64,000 bases of DNA. Source: Sphingomicrobium clamense (lineage in GTDB: Bacteria; Pseudomonadota; Alphaproteobacteria; Sphingomonadales; Sphingomonadaceae). The stretch is taken from assembly GCF_019264355.1 (NCBI RefSeq), contig NZ_JAHVAH010000001.1:1224001-1288000 (forward strand), in the 5' to 3' direction. The stretch's first letter is position 1; each line of letters starts with the position of its first letter. Positions 28,779-38,140 of this stretch are shown piece after piece. The translations under genes and the position numbers were made by a program. The notes beneath the pieces are model-generated. The model worked only from the letters and a program-made list of their open reading frames with translations, had not been told where the DNA came from and made no database searches.

Positions 28779-29246
28779 CTACTCCTCGGCTTCCTCGACG
28801 ACGTAGACCGCAAACTCGTTTCCGGCGGGGTCGACTGCGTGGAAGCGGCGCCCCCCGGGAAAGGCGAAGATCGGGCGCACGATACGTCCACCCGCGGCTT
28901 CGACATCCGACAAAGCTGCCTCCAGGTCTTCGACGCGGATCACCGGCAGCGGTTTGTCGATCGCGTCGTCACCGGTGACGCCCGACAGGCCGACATCGGT
29001 ATCGCCGGTCGTAGTCGCGCTATAGTCGGGACCGAAATCGGTGAACGTCCAGCCAAAGGCGTCGGCATAGAAGTCGCGGGTCTTGCCGACCGTCTCGGGA
29101 TCGGCGGCAGGCAGTTCGAAATAGTCGAGGCGGGCAGTCACGTCTTTCTCCACCGATACGAGCGCGTCCGTGTCGTCATCGGGCACATGCTCGACGCTGC
29201 AACCGGCGAGAAGGCCGGCTGCAGCAGCAAGGAACAGTTTTTTCAT
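28779..29246 (-). CDS. VOC/glyoxalase-fold lipoprotein
   Basis: 155 residues. The N-terminus MKKLFLAAAAGLLAGCS is a lipoprotein signal with the lipobox LAGC (Cys16), so the protein is anchored in the envelope. Residues about 38-150 form one vicinal-oxygen-chelate domain: a DYFELPAADPE start, YADAFGWTF, an LPVIRVEDLEAAL strand-helix, VEAAGGRIVRPIFAFPGG and the ending FHAVDPAGNEFAVYV. VOC domains normally serve cytoplasmic glyoxalases, dioxygenases and antibiotic-binding proteins, so export is unusual. It lies 3 bp after lexA and is probably part of the LexA-controlled transcript. The ligand is unknown. Confidence 0.85.
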   Translation of the reverse strand: MKKLFLAAAAGLLAGCSVEHVPDDDTDALVSVEKDVTARLDYFELPAADPETVGKTRDFYADAFGWTFTDFGPDYSATTTGDTDVGLSGVTGDDAIDKPLPVIRVEDLEAALSDVEAAGGRIVRPIFAFPGGRRFHAVDPAGNEFAVYVVEEAEE

Positions 29247-29249
29247 CGG

Positions 29250-29900
29250 TCAGTAGCGGCGGATGATGCCGGCAAGGCGGCCCTGTACGCGCACCCGGCC
29301 TTCCTCGTAGCGCTGCGCCTGGTGGGTCGGGTTGGCCGGGTCGAGCCGGATGGTCGCGCCCTCGCGCCGCCACGTCTTGAGCGTCGCTTCCTCTTCGTCG
29401 ACCAGGGCCACGACGATCTCGCCATCGCGCGCGCTGTCGACCTTGCGGATCAGCGCGAAATCGCCGTCGAGAATGCCTTCCTCGATCATCGAATCGCCCG
29501 ACACTTCGAGCGCATAATGTTCGCCCGGTCCGAGGAGGGCGGCAGGGACCTGGAAACCTTCGGTACCCTGCAGCGCCTCGATGGGGGTGCCCGCCGCAAT
29601 CCGTCCGTGAAGGGGGATCTCGATCACGTCGTTCGCGGGGGCGGGGACGACAGGCATCGCGGCGGGGGTCGGTGCCGCTTCCATGCCGTCGGGAAGCTTG
29701 ATGACTTCGAGCGCGCGTGCGCGATTGGGGAGGCGGCGAATGAATCCGCGCTCCTCCAGCGCACCGATCAGGCGATGGACACCCGACTTGGACGCCAGCC
29801 CCAAGGCCTCGCGCATTTCATCGAAACTGGGCGAAACGCCGTCGTCGTTGAGACGCGAATTGATGAAGGCGAGCAATTCCTTCTGCTTGGCGGTCAACAT
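29250..29900 (-). CDS. lexA: LexA repressor (SOS response)
   Basis: 216 residues from ATG 29900, five bases after GAGGGG; a GTG two codons upstream is disfavoured because it abuts the ribosome site. The N-terminal winged helix ([12 protein letters not shown] to [16 protein letters not shown]) binds DNA. The C-terminal S24 domain carries the self-cleavage site A103-G104 (RIAAGTP), catalytic Ser137 (VSGDSM) and Lys153 (IRKVD). DNA damage with RecA triggers autocleavage and derepression. A perfect LexA box lies on its own promoter. The VOC lipoprotein is downstream in the same direction. Confidence 0.97.
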   Translation of the reverse strand: MLTAKQKELLAFINSRLNDDGVSPSFDEMREALGLASKSGVHRLIGALEERGFIRRLPNRARALEVIKLPDGMEAAPTPAAMPVVPAPANDVIEIPLHGRIAAGTPIEALQGTEGFQVPAALLGPGEHYALEVSGDSMIEEGILDGDFALIRKVDSARDGEIVVALVDEEEATLKTWRREGATIRLDPANPTHQAQRYEEGRVRVQGRLAGIIRRY

Positions 29901-29931
29901 GTGCACCCCTCGTCACTGGTAAACGAATAGG

Positions 29932-29964
29932 GAACAGTTAGAGAACGTATTGCGCCTCTGTCAA
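29932..29964 (-). promoter_or_regulatory. lexA promoter with overlapping LexA box
   Basis: On the minus strand a TTGACA -35 (29959-29964) and a CTAACT -10 (29936-29941) are separated by 17 bp. The sequence GTTC-N7-GTTC (29932-29946) spans the -10 and is an exact match to the alphaproteobacterial LexA operator. Binding would block RNA polymerase and give autoregulation. The -35 overlaps the trpG stop codon, so lexA is transcribed independently of trpG. Confidence 0.88.
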
Positions 29965-30548
29965 GTCGTTTTGCTATCGCAAATGCGCAAGAAAGCGCTC
30001 AGCATGGCGTGACCATGTTCGCTCGCGACGCTTTCGGGATGGAATTGAATACCATGCGCCGGCGCGTGCTCGTGACGCATGGCCATGACCAGCCCGTCAT
30101 CGCTCCACGCATTGGGTCTTAGCGGTGAATACGGTTCCGGGACGGCCAGCGAATGGTATCGCGTTGCATCTAGCGGGCTGGGGAGTCCTTCGAAGACGCC
30201 GCTCTGATCATGACACACGCGCGCGACCTTGCCGTGCACGGGAGCCACGCGGTCGACCTTCGACCCGCAAGCCAGCGCCAGCGCCTGATGACCCAGGCAA
30301 ATCCCGAGATAGGGGCGGCGGTCGTCGACGGCCGCGGCAGCGAGCGAGACGCTGATCCCGGCGTCTTGCGGCGTACCGGGCCCGGGGGATACGAGAATGC
30401 CGTCGTCACCTCGAGCCATCGCCTGCTCGACGCTCAGCGCATCGGCGCGGACGACGTCGACCTCAGCGTCCAGCGACCGGAGATAGTCGACCAGCGTGAA
30501 GGTGAAACTGTCGTAATTGTCGAGGACCAGGATCGACGGCGCAGCCAT
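29961..30548 (-). CDS. trpG: glutamine amidotransferase of anthranilate / aminodeoxychorismate synthase
   Basis: 195 residues. It is a class I amidotransferase supplying ammonia from glutamine to anthranilate synthase (TrpE) or aminodeoxychorismate synthase (PabB). The triad is C84 (GICLGHQ), H170 and E172 (QFHPES); the NYDSFT start and SPGPGTP oxyanion motif are intact. It follows the PpiD gene by 12 bp and is co-transcribed. No trpE, trpD or trpC is adjacent, although the related sphingomonad layout usually has them here. It could therefore serve as PabA for folate, or do both jobs. Confidence 0.92.
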   Translation of the reverse strand: MAAPSILVLDNYDSFTFTLVDYLRSLDAEVDVVRADALSVEQAMARGDDGILVSPGPGTPQDAGISVSLAAAAVDDRRPYLGICLGHQALALACGSKVDRVAPVHGKVARVCHDQSGVFEGLPSPLDATRYHSLAVPEPYSPLRPNAWSDDGLVMAMRHEHAPAHGIQFHPESVASEHGHAMLSAFLRICDSKTT

Positions 30549-30560
30549 AAGCGCGGCGCC

Positions 30561-32510
30561 TTACTGGCCCCCGCCGGTGATGCGCTGGCGCGTTGCGGCA
30601 ATGACGCTTTCATTGCGGCTCACCCCGACATCCTCGCGCACGGCGCGAAGGAACTGTTCGGTCAGCTCGTTCCCGAACACCTGGCGGAAGCCTTGCGACG
30701 TCTGCGAGACGAGTCCGGGATTGGTCGTCGCGTCGCCGCGCTCGATCCCGACCGTCTTGACGACGTAGATGCCTTCGTTGGTAGCGCCGCCCGTCACCCG
30801 CGACTGACCCTCGGTGAGGTTGAACATCATCTGCACCGGCGCGGGGACATTGCCCTGGAATTGCGCGAGGTCCATGCGGCGGAATTCGATTTCGCGAACG
30901 GCGGGCAGGTCGATGCCTTCGTCCGCCTCCGCCTTGGCGACGGCATCGCTGGTGGACGCGCCACCGGCCATGGCCTGCTGGATCGCGGTGGCCACGCGGC
31001 GGGCAGCGGCCAGCGCCTCGCGCTCGATAAGGTCCTGGCGAACCCGATCGCGAATTTCGGCCAAGGGAGCGGGCGCGGCCTCGATGATGTCGCCGACCGC
31101 AACCATGACGAAGCCCTCATCCTCTCCGACCACGGCGACTTCTGGATCGTCGCCCGCGAACATCTGGAACCCGTTGGTCAGCGCCTGCTGATAGCCATCG
31201 GGCAAGCGATAGTCCGGGTTGTCGAGGTCGCGGCCGCTGGCGGTGATGGCCGGGGTCTCGGTGATCGTCAGGCCGGTTTCGGCAGCGGCTTCGGTGAAGC
31301 TCGCTCCGTCGCGGATCAGGTCTTCGAAGTCGGCGACCTTTTCGGACAGCGACGCCTGGCGCTGGGCGGCGCGTAAATCCGCGATCACCTGCGCGCGGGC
31401 TTCGGCAGGCGAAGTGCCTCCCTCACTGCGGATCGAGTCGACGCGAACCACGTGCCAGCCGAACGACGAACGGACCGGGCCGACGATCGAGCCGGCGTCG
31501 ACGCTGTTGGCAAAGACGGCTGCCGCCACACCCTCGGAGGTAAGGTCTTCGAACTGCTCACGCGTCTGCGGTCCGACCGAGACGTCGGCAGCCGAAAAGC
31601 CCTGCGGGGCCACGGCGTCGGCAAAGCTGCCCTCGCGCGCGGCATCGGCCACCATGACCGCCGTCGCTTCGTCGGGAAGCACGACCTGGCTGATCACGCG
31701 GATGTCCTGCGAGGAGAATTCGGAAGCGCGCGCATTGAGCGACGCGGTGATTTCCGCTTCGGACGGCTCGGCGACCGACACGCTGTCGGGCGTGATAGCC
31801 GCAAAGCGCAGGACGCGCTGTTCGGGCACCATGTAGCGGACCGCCTGCGCGCGGTAGAAGCCCTGGATCTGTTCGTCGGTCGGATCGATCCCGGCCGCGA
31901 ACGGTGCGGCGGGGACCATGACCACCTCGGCCTCGCGACGCTCGAGCAGCATCGACGCGTAGGGACGCGCGATGCCGTTGGGGACGCGCACCTCGGCCGC
32001 CACCGGCACCAGCATCAGCCGGTTGAGCAACTGTAGTCGGAATTCATCACGGATCTGCGCATCGGTCAGGCGGGCCTGCGACAGGAAGGCGCGATAGGCC
32101 GCGTCGGAGAATTTGCCGTCCGCGCCAGTGACGTTCGGAAGGCGCGCTATCTCGGCGTCGATCAGACGCTTGGACAGGATGAAGCCGTTATCCTTGGCGA
32201 ACGCCTGCAGCGCTCGTTCGGTGATGAGGCTTTCGAGGATGGGGTCGAAGAGCGGGTCGAGATCGGGATAGTCGGCCTCAGGGTTCTGCTGACGCTGGCG
32301 CGCGAGTTCCTGCTCGAGCGCGTCGCTCATCTGGCGATCGGTCACCGGTTCGCCGCCTGCTTCGGCAAGGTTGCTCGTCCGCGCGCCGCCGCCGACACCC
32401 ACATTGCTGATATCCGCCATCGCGAAAGAAAAGACGATAACGGCGCCGATCACGATGATGATGGCCATGCCGACCTTGCTGTTCGACATGTTGCGGAAAG
32501 CTGAAATCAT
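30561..32510 (-). CDS. PpiD-like periplasmic folding chaperone, SurA_N / parvulin domains
   Basis: 649 residues. A short cytoplasmic N-terminus and one transmembrane helix (about 13-33) anchor it in the inner membrane facing the periplasm. A SurA-type N-terminal helical domain follows (EPVTDRQMSDALEQELARQRQ to RLMLVPVAAEVRVP), then a parvulin-type region (about 250-385, with FGWHVVRVDSI). A second helical/parvulin-like segment follows to the end. This is the PpiD architecture: a chaperone for proteins leaving the Sec translocon, with weak or no isomerase activity. It is transcribed from its own TTGAAA-N16-CTAAAG promoter with trpG downstream. Confidence 0.9.
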   Translation of the reverse strand: MISAFRNMSNSKVGMAIIIVIGAVIVFSFAMADISNVGVGGGARTSNLAEAGGEPVTDRQMSDALEQELARQRQQNPEADYPDLDPLFDPILESLITERALQAFAKDNGFILSKRLIDAEIARLPNVTGADGKFSDAAYRAFLSQARLTDAQIRDEFRLQLLNRLMLVPVAAEVRVPNGIARPYASMLLERREAEVVMVPAAPFAAGIDPTDEQIQGFYRAQAVRYMVPEQRVLRFAAITPDSVSVAEPSEAEITASLNARASEFSSQDIRVISQVVLPDEATAVMVADAAREGSFADAVAPQGFSAADVSVGPQTREQFEDLTSEGVAAAVFANSVDAGSIVGPVRSSFGWHVVRVDSIRSEGGTSPAEARAQVIADLRAAQRQASLSEKVADFEDLIRDGASFTEAAAETGLTITETPAITASGRDLDNPDYRLPDGYQQALTNGFQMFAGDDPEVAVVGEDEGFVMVAVGDIIEAAPAPLAEIRDRVRQDLIEREALAAARRVATAIQQAMAGGASTSDAVAKAEADEGIDLPAVREIEFRRMDLAQFQGNVPAPVQMMFNLTEGQSRVTGGATNEGIYVVKTVGIERGDATTNPGLVSQTSQGFRQVFGNELTEQFLRAVREDVGVSRNESVIAATRQRITGGGQ

Positions 32511-32550
32511 GGCAGGGGGCGACTTTCGCGGTTCTGGAAGTTGGCGACCG

Positions 32551-32578
32551 CTTTAGAGAGCGGCCATTCGAGTTTCAA
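32551..32578 (-). promoter_or_regulatory. predicted promoter of the ppiD–trpG operon
   Basis: On the minus strand, TTGAAA (32573-32578), a 16-bp spacer and CTAAAG (32551-32556) precede the ATG at 32510 by about 40 bp. It shares the -35/-10 pattern with several other promoters in the window. It is divergent from the tpiA promoter in the same 142-bp gap. Confidence 0.5.
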
Positions 32579-32590
32579 CCGAACTGGCAC

Positions 32591-32618
32591 TTGGCCCGTC
32601 AAAATCAAGATGCTAGGC
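32591..32618 (+). promoter_or_regulatory. predicted tpiA promoter
   Basis: TTGGCC (32591-32596), a 16-bp spacer and CTAGGC (32613-32618) lie 34 bp before the tpiA ATG, leaving room for the GGGGAGG ribosome site. The pattern matches neighbouring predicted promoters but the hexamers are only moderate matches. Confidence 0.4.
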
Positions 32619-32652
32619 CCCCGCGGTCCGATTTCGAAGGGGAGGCTGGGAC

Positions 32653-33399
32653 ATGGCGCGGCGCAAGCTGATCGCGGGAAACTGGAAGATGCACGGGATC
32701 GCGGGCGATCTCGGTGAAATCACGCGAATCTCGATGGCGTCGGAAACGCTGTCCGACATCGATACGGCCATCTGCGTGCCGGCGACGCTGATCGAGCGAG
32801 CCTCGGAAGCCGCGCCGGGCTTCGTTATTGGCGGGCAGGACGTTCATGCCGAACCGCGGGGAGCCTTCACCGGATCGATCTCGGCGGCCATGCTGGTCGA
32901 TGCCGGGGCCGAAACCGTCATCGTCGGTCACAGTGAACGGCGCGAGGCCTTTGGCGAGACCGATGCGCAGGTCGCTGCCAAGGCGGCCGCCGCGCTCGCG
33001 GCAGGGCTCGATGTCATCGTCTGCTGCGGCGAGAGCCTCGACGTCCGCGAGGCCGGAAACGCGCTGGAGACGGTCGGCAAGCAGATCGTCGCGTCGCTCC
33101 CGGGTGAAATTCCTGAGGGAAAATTGTCGGTGGCCTACGAACCGATCTGGGCGATCGGCACCGGAAAGGTCGCCGGTCCGGACGAGATTCGCGAGATGCA
33201 CGCTCACCTTCGCGGCGAGTTGGGCAAAGCGCGCGGCGAAACGTTCGCGAACGAAACGAAAATCCTCTATGGAGGTTCGGTGAAAGGCGAGAATGCGGGG
33301 GACATTCTGCATCTCGACCATGTCGACGGGGCGCTCGTGGGTGGAGCGAGCCTCACCGCCGACCAGTTCATCCCGATCATGAATGCAGCTGCACGGTAA
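32653..33399 (+). CDS. tpiA: triosephosphate isomerase
   Basis: 248 residues, a single TIM barrel. It interconverts glyceraldehyde-3-phosphate and dihydroxyacetone phosphate. The catalytic residues are K12 (GNWKMH), H93 (VGHSERR) and E163 (AYEPIWAIGTG); the phosphate loop YGGSVK is present. The ATG is preceded by AGGGGAGG. The gene stands alone, with the following gene having its own start region. Confidence 0.97.
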   Translation: MARRKLIAGNWKMHGIAGDLGEITRISMASETLSDIDTAICVPATLIERASEAAPGFVIGGQDVHAEPRGAFTGSISAAMLVDAGAETVIVGHSERREAFGETDAQVAAKAAAALAAGLDVIVCCGESLDVREAGNALETVGKQIVASLPGEIPEGKLSVAYEPIWAIGTGKVAGPDEIREMHAHLRGELGKARGETFANETKILYGGSVKGENAGDILHLDHVDGALVGGASLTADQFIPIMNAAAR

Positions 33400-33463
33400 C
33401 GTTCAGCTAGGTTTCATGTCGAAACTGTATAAAAGACCTAATGAATTCAAAGGGAAGGGTTAC

Positions 33464-34060
33464 ATGAAGAAGATTATTACTGCACTTGGTGTTGGCGCGC
33501 TCGTCGCCGTGGCTCCGGTTTCGCCTGCGTTCGCACAGGCTCTCGAAATCGTCGATCCGCAGGGTGAAAAGGTTGGCCACATGGTCAGCATGGACACCGA
33601 AACCGGCATGATCACGCTCAAGACCGACAAGTATGAAATCGTCCTGCCGAAGACGAGCTTTACGCCCAATGGCGAGACGATGATGATCGCGATGACGCAG
33701 GCCGAGCTCAACGCCGAAGTCGAGCGTGGCAAGAAGGAACTCGCCGACACGGTCTCGATCGGTCGCGACGTTCGTGACGCCGACCTCGTCGCTGCCGGCA
33801 CCATCGAAGCGATGACTGCCGATGCCGCGATGATCCGCCTGACCAACAACACGGTCGTGGCTGTGCCGCTCAATGGCATCACGCCGCACCTCGAAGGCGC
33901 GATCCTTGGCTACCGCGTGGCCGACCTTGCCCCGCACGGTGTCGAACTGACCCCGGAGCAGGTGCAGGAGCAGGTTGCCGCTGCGGCTGAAGCCGCCGCC
34001 GAAGCCGAAGCCGATGCCTCGGCAGGTGCGCCGGCCGCCGGTGACGCCGCCGCCCAGTAA
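33464..34060 (+). CDS. secreted protein with two beta-barrel-like repeats and an Ala-rich tail
   Basis: 198 residues from ATG 33464 behind AAGGGAAGGG. The signal peptide ends at AFAQ (about residue 25). Two similar beta-rich segments follow: VGHMVSMDTETGMITLKTDK with EIVLPKTSF, and AAGTIEAMTADAAMIRLTNN with VVAVPLNGI. A linker with MTQAELNAEV separates them. This recalls small PRC-barrel-like repeats. The last ~40 residues are Ala/Glu-rich and probably disordered or helical. It has an AT-rich upstream region and a strong terminator, so it is a single-gene unit. Periplasmic location is inferred; function is unknown. Confidence 0.85.
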   Translation: MKKIITALGVGALVAVAPVSPAFAQALEIVDPQGEKVGHMVSMDTETGMITLKTDKYEIVLPKTSFTPNGETMMIAMTQAELNAEVERGKKELADTVSIGRDVRDADLVAAGTIEAMTADAAMIRLTNNTVVAVPLNGITPHLEGAILGYRVADLAPHGVELTPEQVQEQVAAAAEAAAEAEADASAGAPAAGDAAAQ

Positions 34061-34084
34061 AGCGACGCACACAGTGAAAGATGA

Positions 34085-34114
34085 GGGCCGGGTCGTTCGC
34101 GAACCGGCCCTTTT
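34085..34114 (+). terminator. intrinsic terminator after the 33464 gene
   Basis: GGGCCGG (34085-34091) and CCGGCCC (34104-34110) form a 7-bp GC stem with a 12-nt loop, followed by TTTTCTTAT. It is a classical rho-independent terminator 24 bp after the stop codon. Confidence 0.85.
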
Positions 34115-34125
34115 CTTATGATCGA

Positions 34126-34153
34126 TTGAAATATTCGGTGAGCGGCCCTAGAT
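34126..34153 (+). promoter_or_regulatory. predicted secG promoter
   Basis: TTGAAA (34126-34131), a 16-bp spacer and CTAGAT (34148-34153) lie just after the preceding terminator and 40 bp before the secG ATG. The match to the window's TTGnnn-N16-CTAnnT pattern is good. Confidence 0.55.
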
Positions 34154-34193
34154 GGCTGCCGATACGGAAACTTCCTAAGACGAGACCCAAGAC

Positions 34194-34538
34194 ATGCTGT
34201 TCACCTTCCTCCTCATCGTCCAAACGCTGGTTGCGCTTGCGCTGGTGTCGGTCATCCTGATGCAGCGCTCGGAAGGCGGCGGGCTTGGTGTCGGCGGATC
34301 CTCGTCGGGCCTCATGACGGCGCGCGGCGCGGCAGACTTACTGACCCGTTCGACCGCGATCTTGGCGACGATCTTCGTCGGACTCTCGATCACGCTTGCC
34401 GCGGTCGCCAGCACGCGTGGCGACACGCAGACGATCGACACCTCGCTGGTCGGTGAAACCGCGCCGACACAGCAGACTGCGCCGCAGCCGGCTCCGGCCG
34501 AGCCGGTCGACGAGAATGGCGTGCCGCTGGCCCAGTAG
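34194..34538 (+). CDS. secG: protein translocase subunit SecG
   Basis: 114 residues. Two transmembrane helices (about 1-22 and 55-75) flank the conserved cytoplasmic segment ILMQRSEGGGLGVGG of SecG, the small subunit of the SecYEG channel. The periplasmic C-terminal tail is Pro/Ala/Thr-rich (PTQQTAPQPAPAEP), as usual in alphaproteobacteria and absent from the shorter enterobacterial protein. It has its own promoter and terminator. Confidence 0.95.
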   Translation: MLFTFLLIVQTLVALALVSVILMQRSEGGGLGVGGSSSGLMTARGAADLLTRSTAILATIFVGLSITLAAVASTRGDTQTIDTSLVGETAPTQQTAPQPAPAEPVDENGVPLAQ

Positions 34539-34563
34539 GTCGGCCGACCCGTCAAATCTTCAC

Positions 34564-34592
34564 TCGGGGTCCTGCGGGGCCCCGATTTTTTT
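34564..34592 (+). terminator. intrinsic terminator after secG
   Basis: TCGGGG (34564-34569) and CCCCGA (34580-34585) form a 6-bp stem with a 10-nt loop, followed directly by seven T residues (34586-34592). It separates secG from pyrG. Confidence 0.85.
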
Positions 34593-34614
34593 GCGTTTTC
34601 GATGATTTGGGTGC

Positions 34615-37295
<2,681 letters not shown>

Positions 37296-37700
37296 CTACT
37301 CGCTGGAGCGCGACACGATCCAGCGGTCTTCGGGGTCCGTGACATTGGTCGCGGTCCAGCTGCCGTCTTCGCGAAGGTCGCTGTAGGCGTAACAGGCTTC
37401 TTCAGCACCTTCGTTCGTGATGCAGAAGCCTTCGTCGGTCATCGAATAGGTGCCCTCGACGCTATTCCCGTCACCGTCGACGCTCGTCACCTTGCCGTCG
37501 CCCGTCGTGGTCTGGGTCAGCACGGTGCCGTCGTCCGACGTCGCAGTGTAGGTGCCCACGACCGGACCGCCGTCAAAGGTCGTCGCCTCGGCCTCGGCCT
37601 CGACTTCGGCCTCCATGCTGGCGCCCGGCTCGACGGTTGCTTCGGGCTCGGCTTCGCAGGCCACAAGGCACAAGGCCATCGGAACGATGAGATAACGCAT
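37296..37700 (-). CDS. small acidic lipoprotein, unknown function
   Basis: 134 residues from ATG 37700, preceded by AGGGGAG. The signal MRYLIVPMALCLVAC carries a lipobox with Cys15. An acidic low-complexity linker (EPGASMEAEVEAEAEA) leads into a beta-rich domain with repeated Thr/Asp/Gly stretches (VVGTYTATSDDGTVLTQTTT, then GTYSMTDEGFCITNEG). Two Cys (in GFCITN and EACYAY) may form a disulfide. The fold resembles small lipoproteins that test product accumulation by name only; no family is assigned. It lies 63 bp downstream of the ACP gene and may be co-transcribed with it. Confidence 0.8.
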   Translation of the reverse strand: MRYLIVPMALCLVACEAEPEATVEPGASMEAEVEAEAEATTFDGGPVVGTYTATSDDGTVLTQTTTGDGKVTSVDGDGNSVEGTYSMTDEGFCITNEGAEEACYAYSDLREDGSWTATNVTDPEDRWIVSRSSE

Positions 37701-37763
37701 ATCTGGTCTCCCCTGTTGAAGGAGAGGGCGTAACAGCATTCGAGAGGGTTCGGAAGGTGAGCG

Positions 37764-38063
37764 CTAAACTGCGCCGAGCGCTTTGCGATGCGCAAAAGCG
37801 ACAAGGCGTCCGTAGGTCATCAGGTCTTCGGCCTCGAGATCGTCATCCTCGATCAGGATGCCGAGCCGCTCTTCCATGGCGGTGAGCAATTGCGCGACGG
37901 CCATCGAATCGAATTCGGGGAGCGCGCCGAACAGCTCGGTGCCGGTGTCGAATCGCGCGACCCGCGCGGCGTCGATGCCGAGCGTGTTGGCAAGCAGGAT
38001 GCGCAGCGTCGCATCGACCGTGTCCTCGTCGCTCTTGGCGGCCATGATGTCGTCTCGTGCCAT
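37764..38063 (-). CDS. acyl carrier protein, exosortase-A-system type
   Basis: 99 residues. It is a four-helix carrier protein with the phosphopantetheine site Ser53 in EFDSMAVAQLL. The sequence is unlike the housekeeping AcpP (which has DSLD). Helices 2 and 3 (LLTAMEERLGILIEDDDLE) are recognisable. The start is ATG 38063; a second ATG six codons in is possible. It is divergent from the acyl ligase across a 77-bp symmetric promoter, so it is almost certainly the partner that accepts the acyl or aminoacyl group activated by that enzyme. Confidence 0.88.
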   Translation of the reverse strand: MARDDIMAAKSDEDTVDATLRILLANTLGIDAARVARFDTGTELFGALPEFDSMAVAQLLTAMEERLGILIEDDDLEAEDLMTYGRLVAFAHRKALGAV

Positions 38064-38072
38064 GGTTTCGCG

Positions 38073-38133
38073 CCCCTAGAAAACCCTAGGGGAAAGCGCA
38101 AGCTTTTGCGCTGCGACATGCGAGCGGCTAGGG
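38073..38133. promoter_or_regulatory. mirror-symmetric divergent promoter of ACP and ligase genes
   Basis: Two inverted repeats fill the gap. AGCGCAA/TTGCGCT (38095-38101, 38106-38112) contains back-to-back TTGCGC -35 elements, minus at 38096-38101 and plus at 38106-38111. CCCCTAG/CTAGGGG (38073-38079, 38086-38092) contains the minus -10 CTAGGG. The plus -10 CTAGGG is at 38128-38133. Both spacers are exactly 16 bp. The ATGs follow after 10 bp (minus) and 7 bp (plus), so both transcripts should be leaderless or nearly so. The palindromes may also bind a dimeric regulator. Confidence 0.55.
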
Positions 38134-38140
38134 CGGGGCG

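Noticed and set aside
32511..33463. tRNA or small RNA gene in the gaps around tpiA
   Set aside because: No cloverleaf, CCA end or conserved T-loop sequence is visible, and the spaces are explained by promoters.
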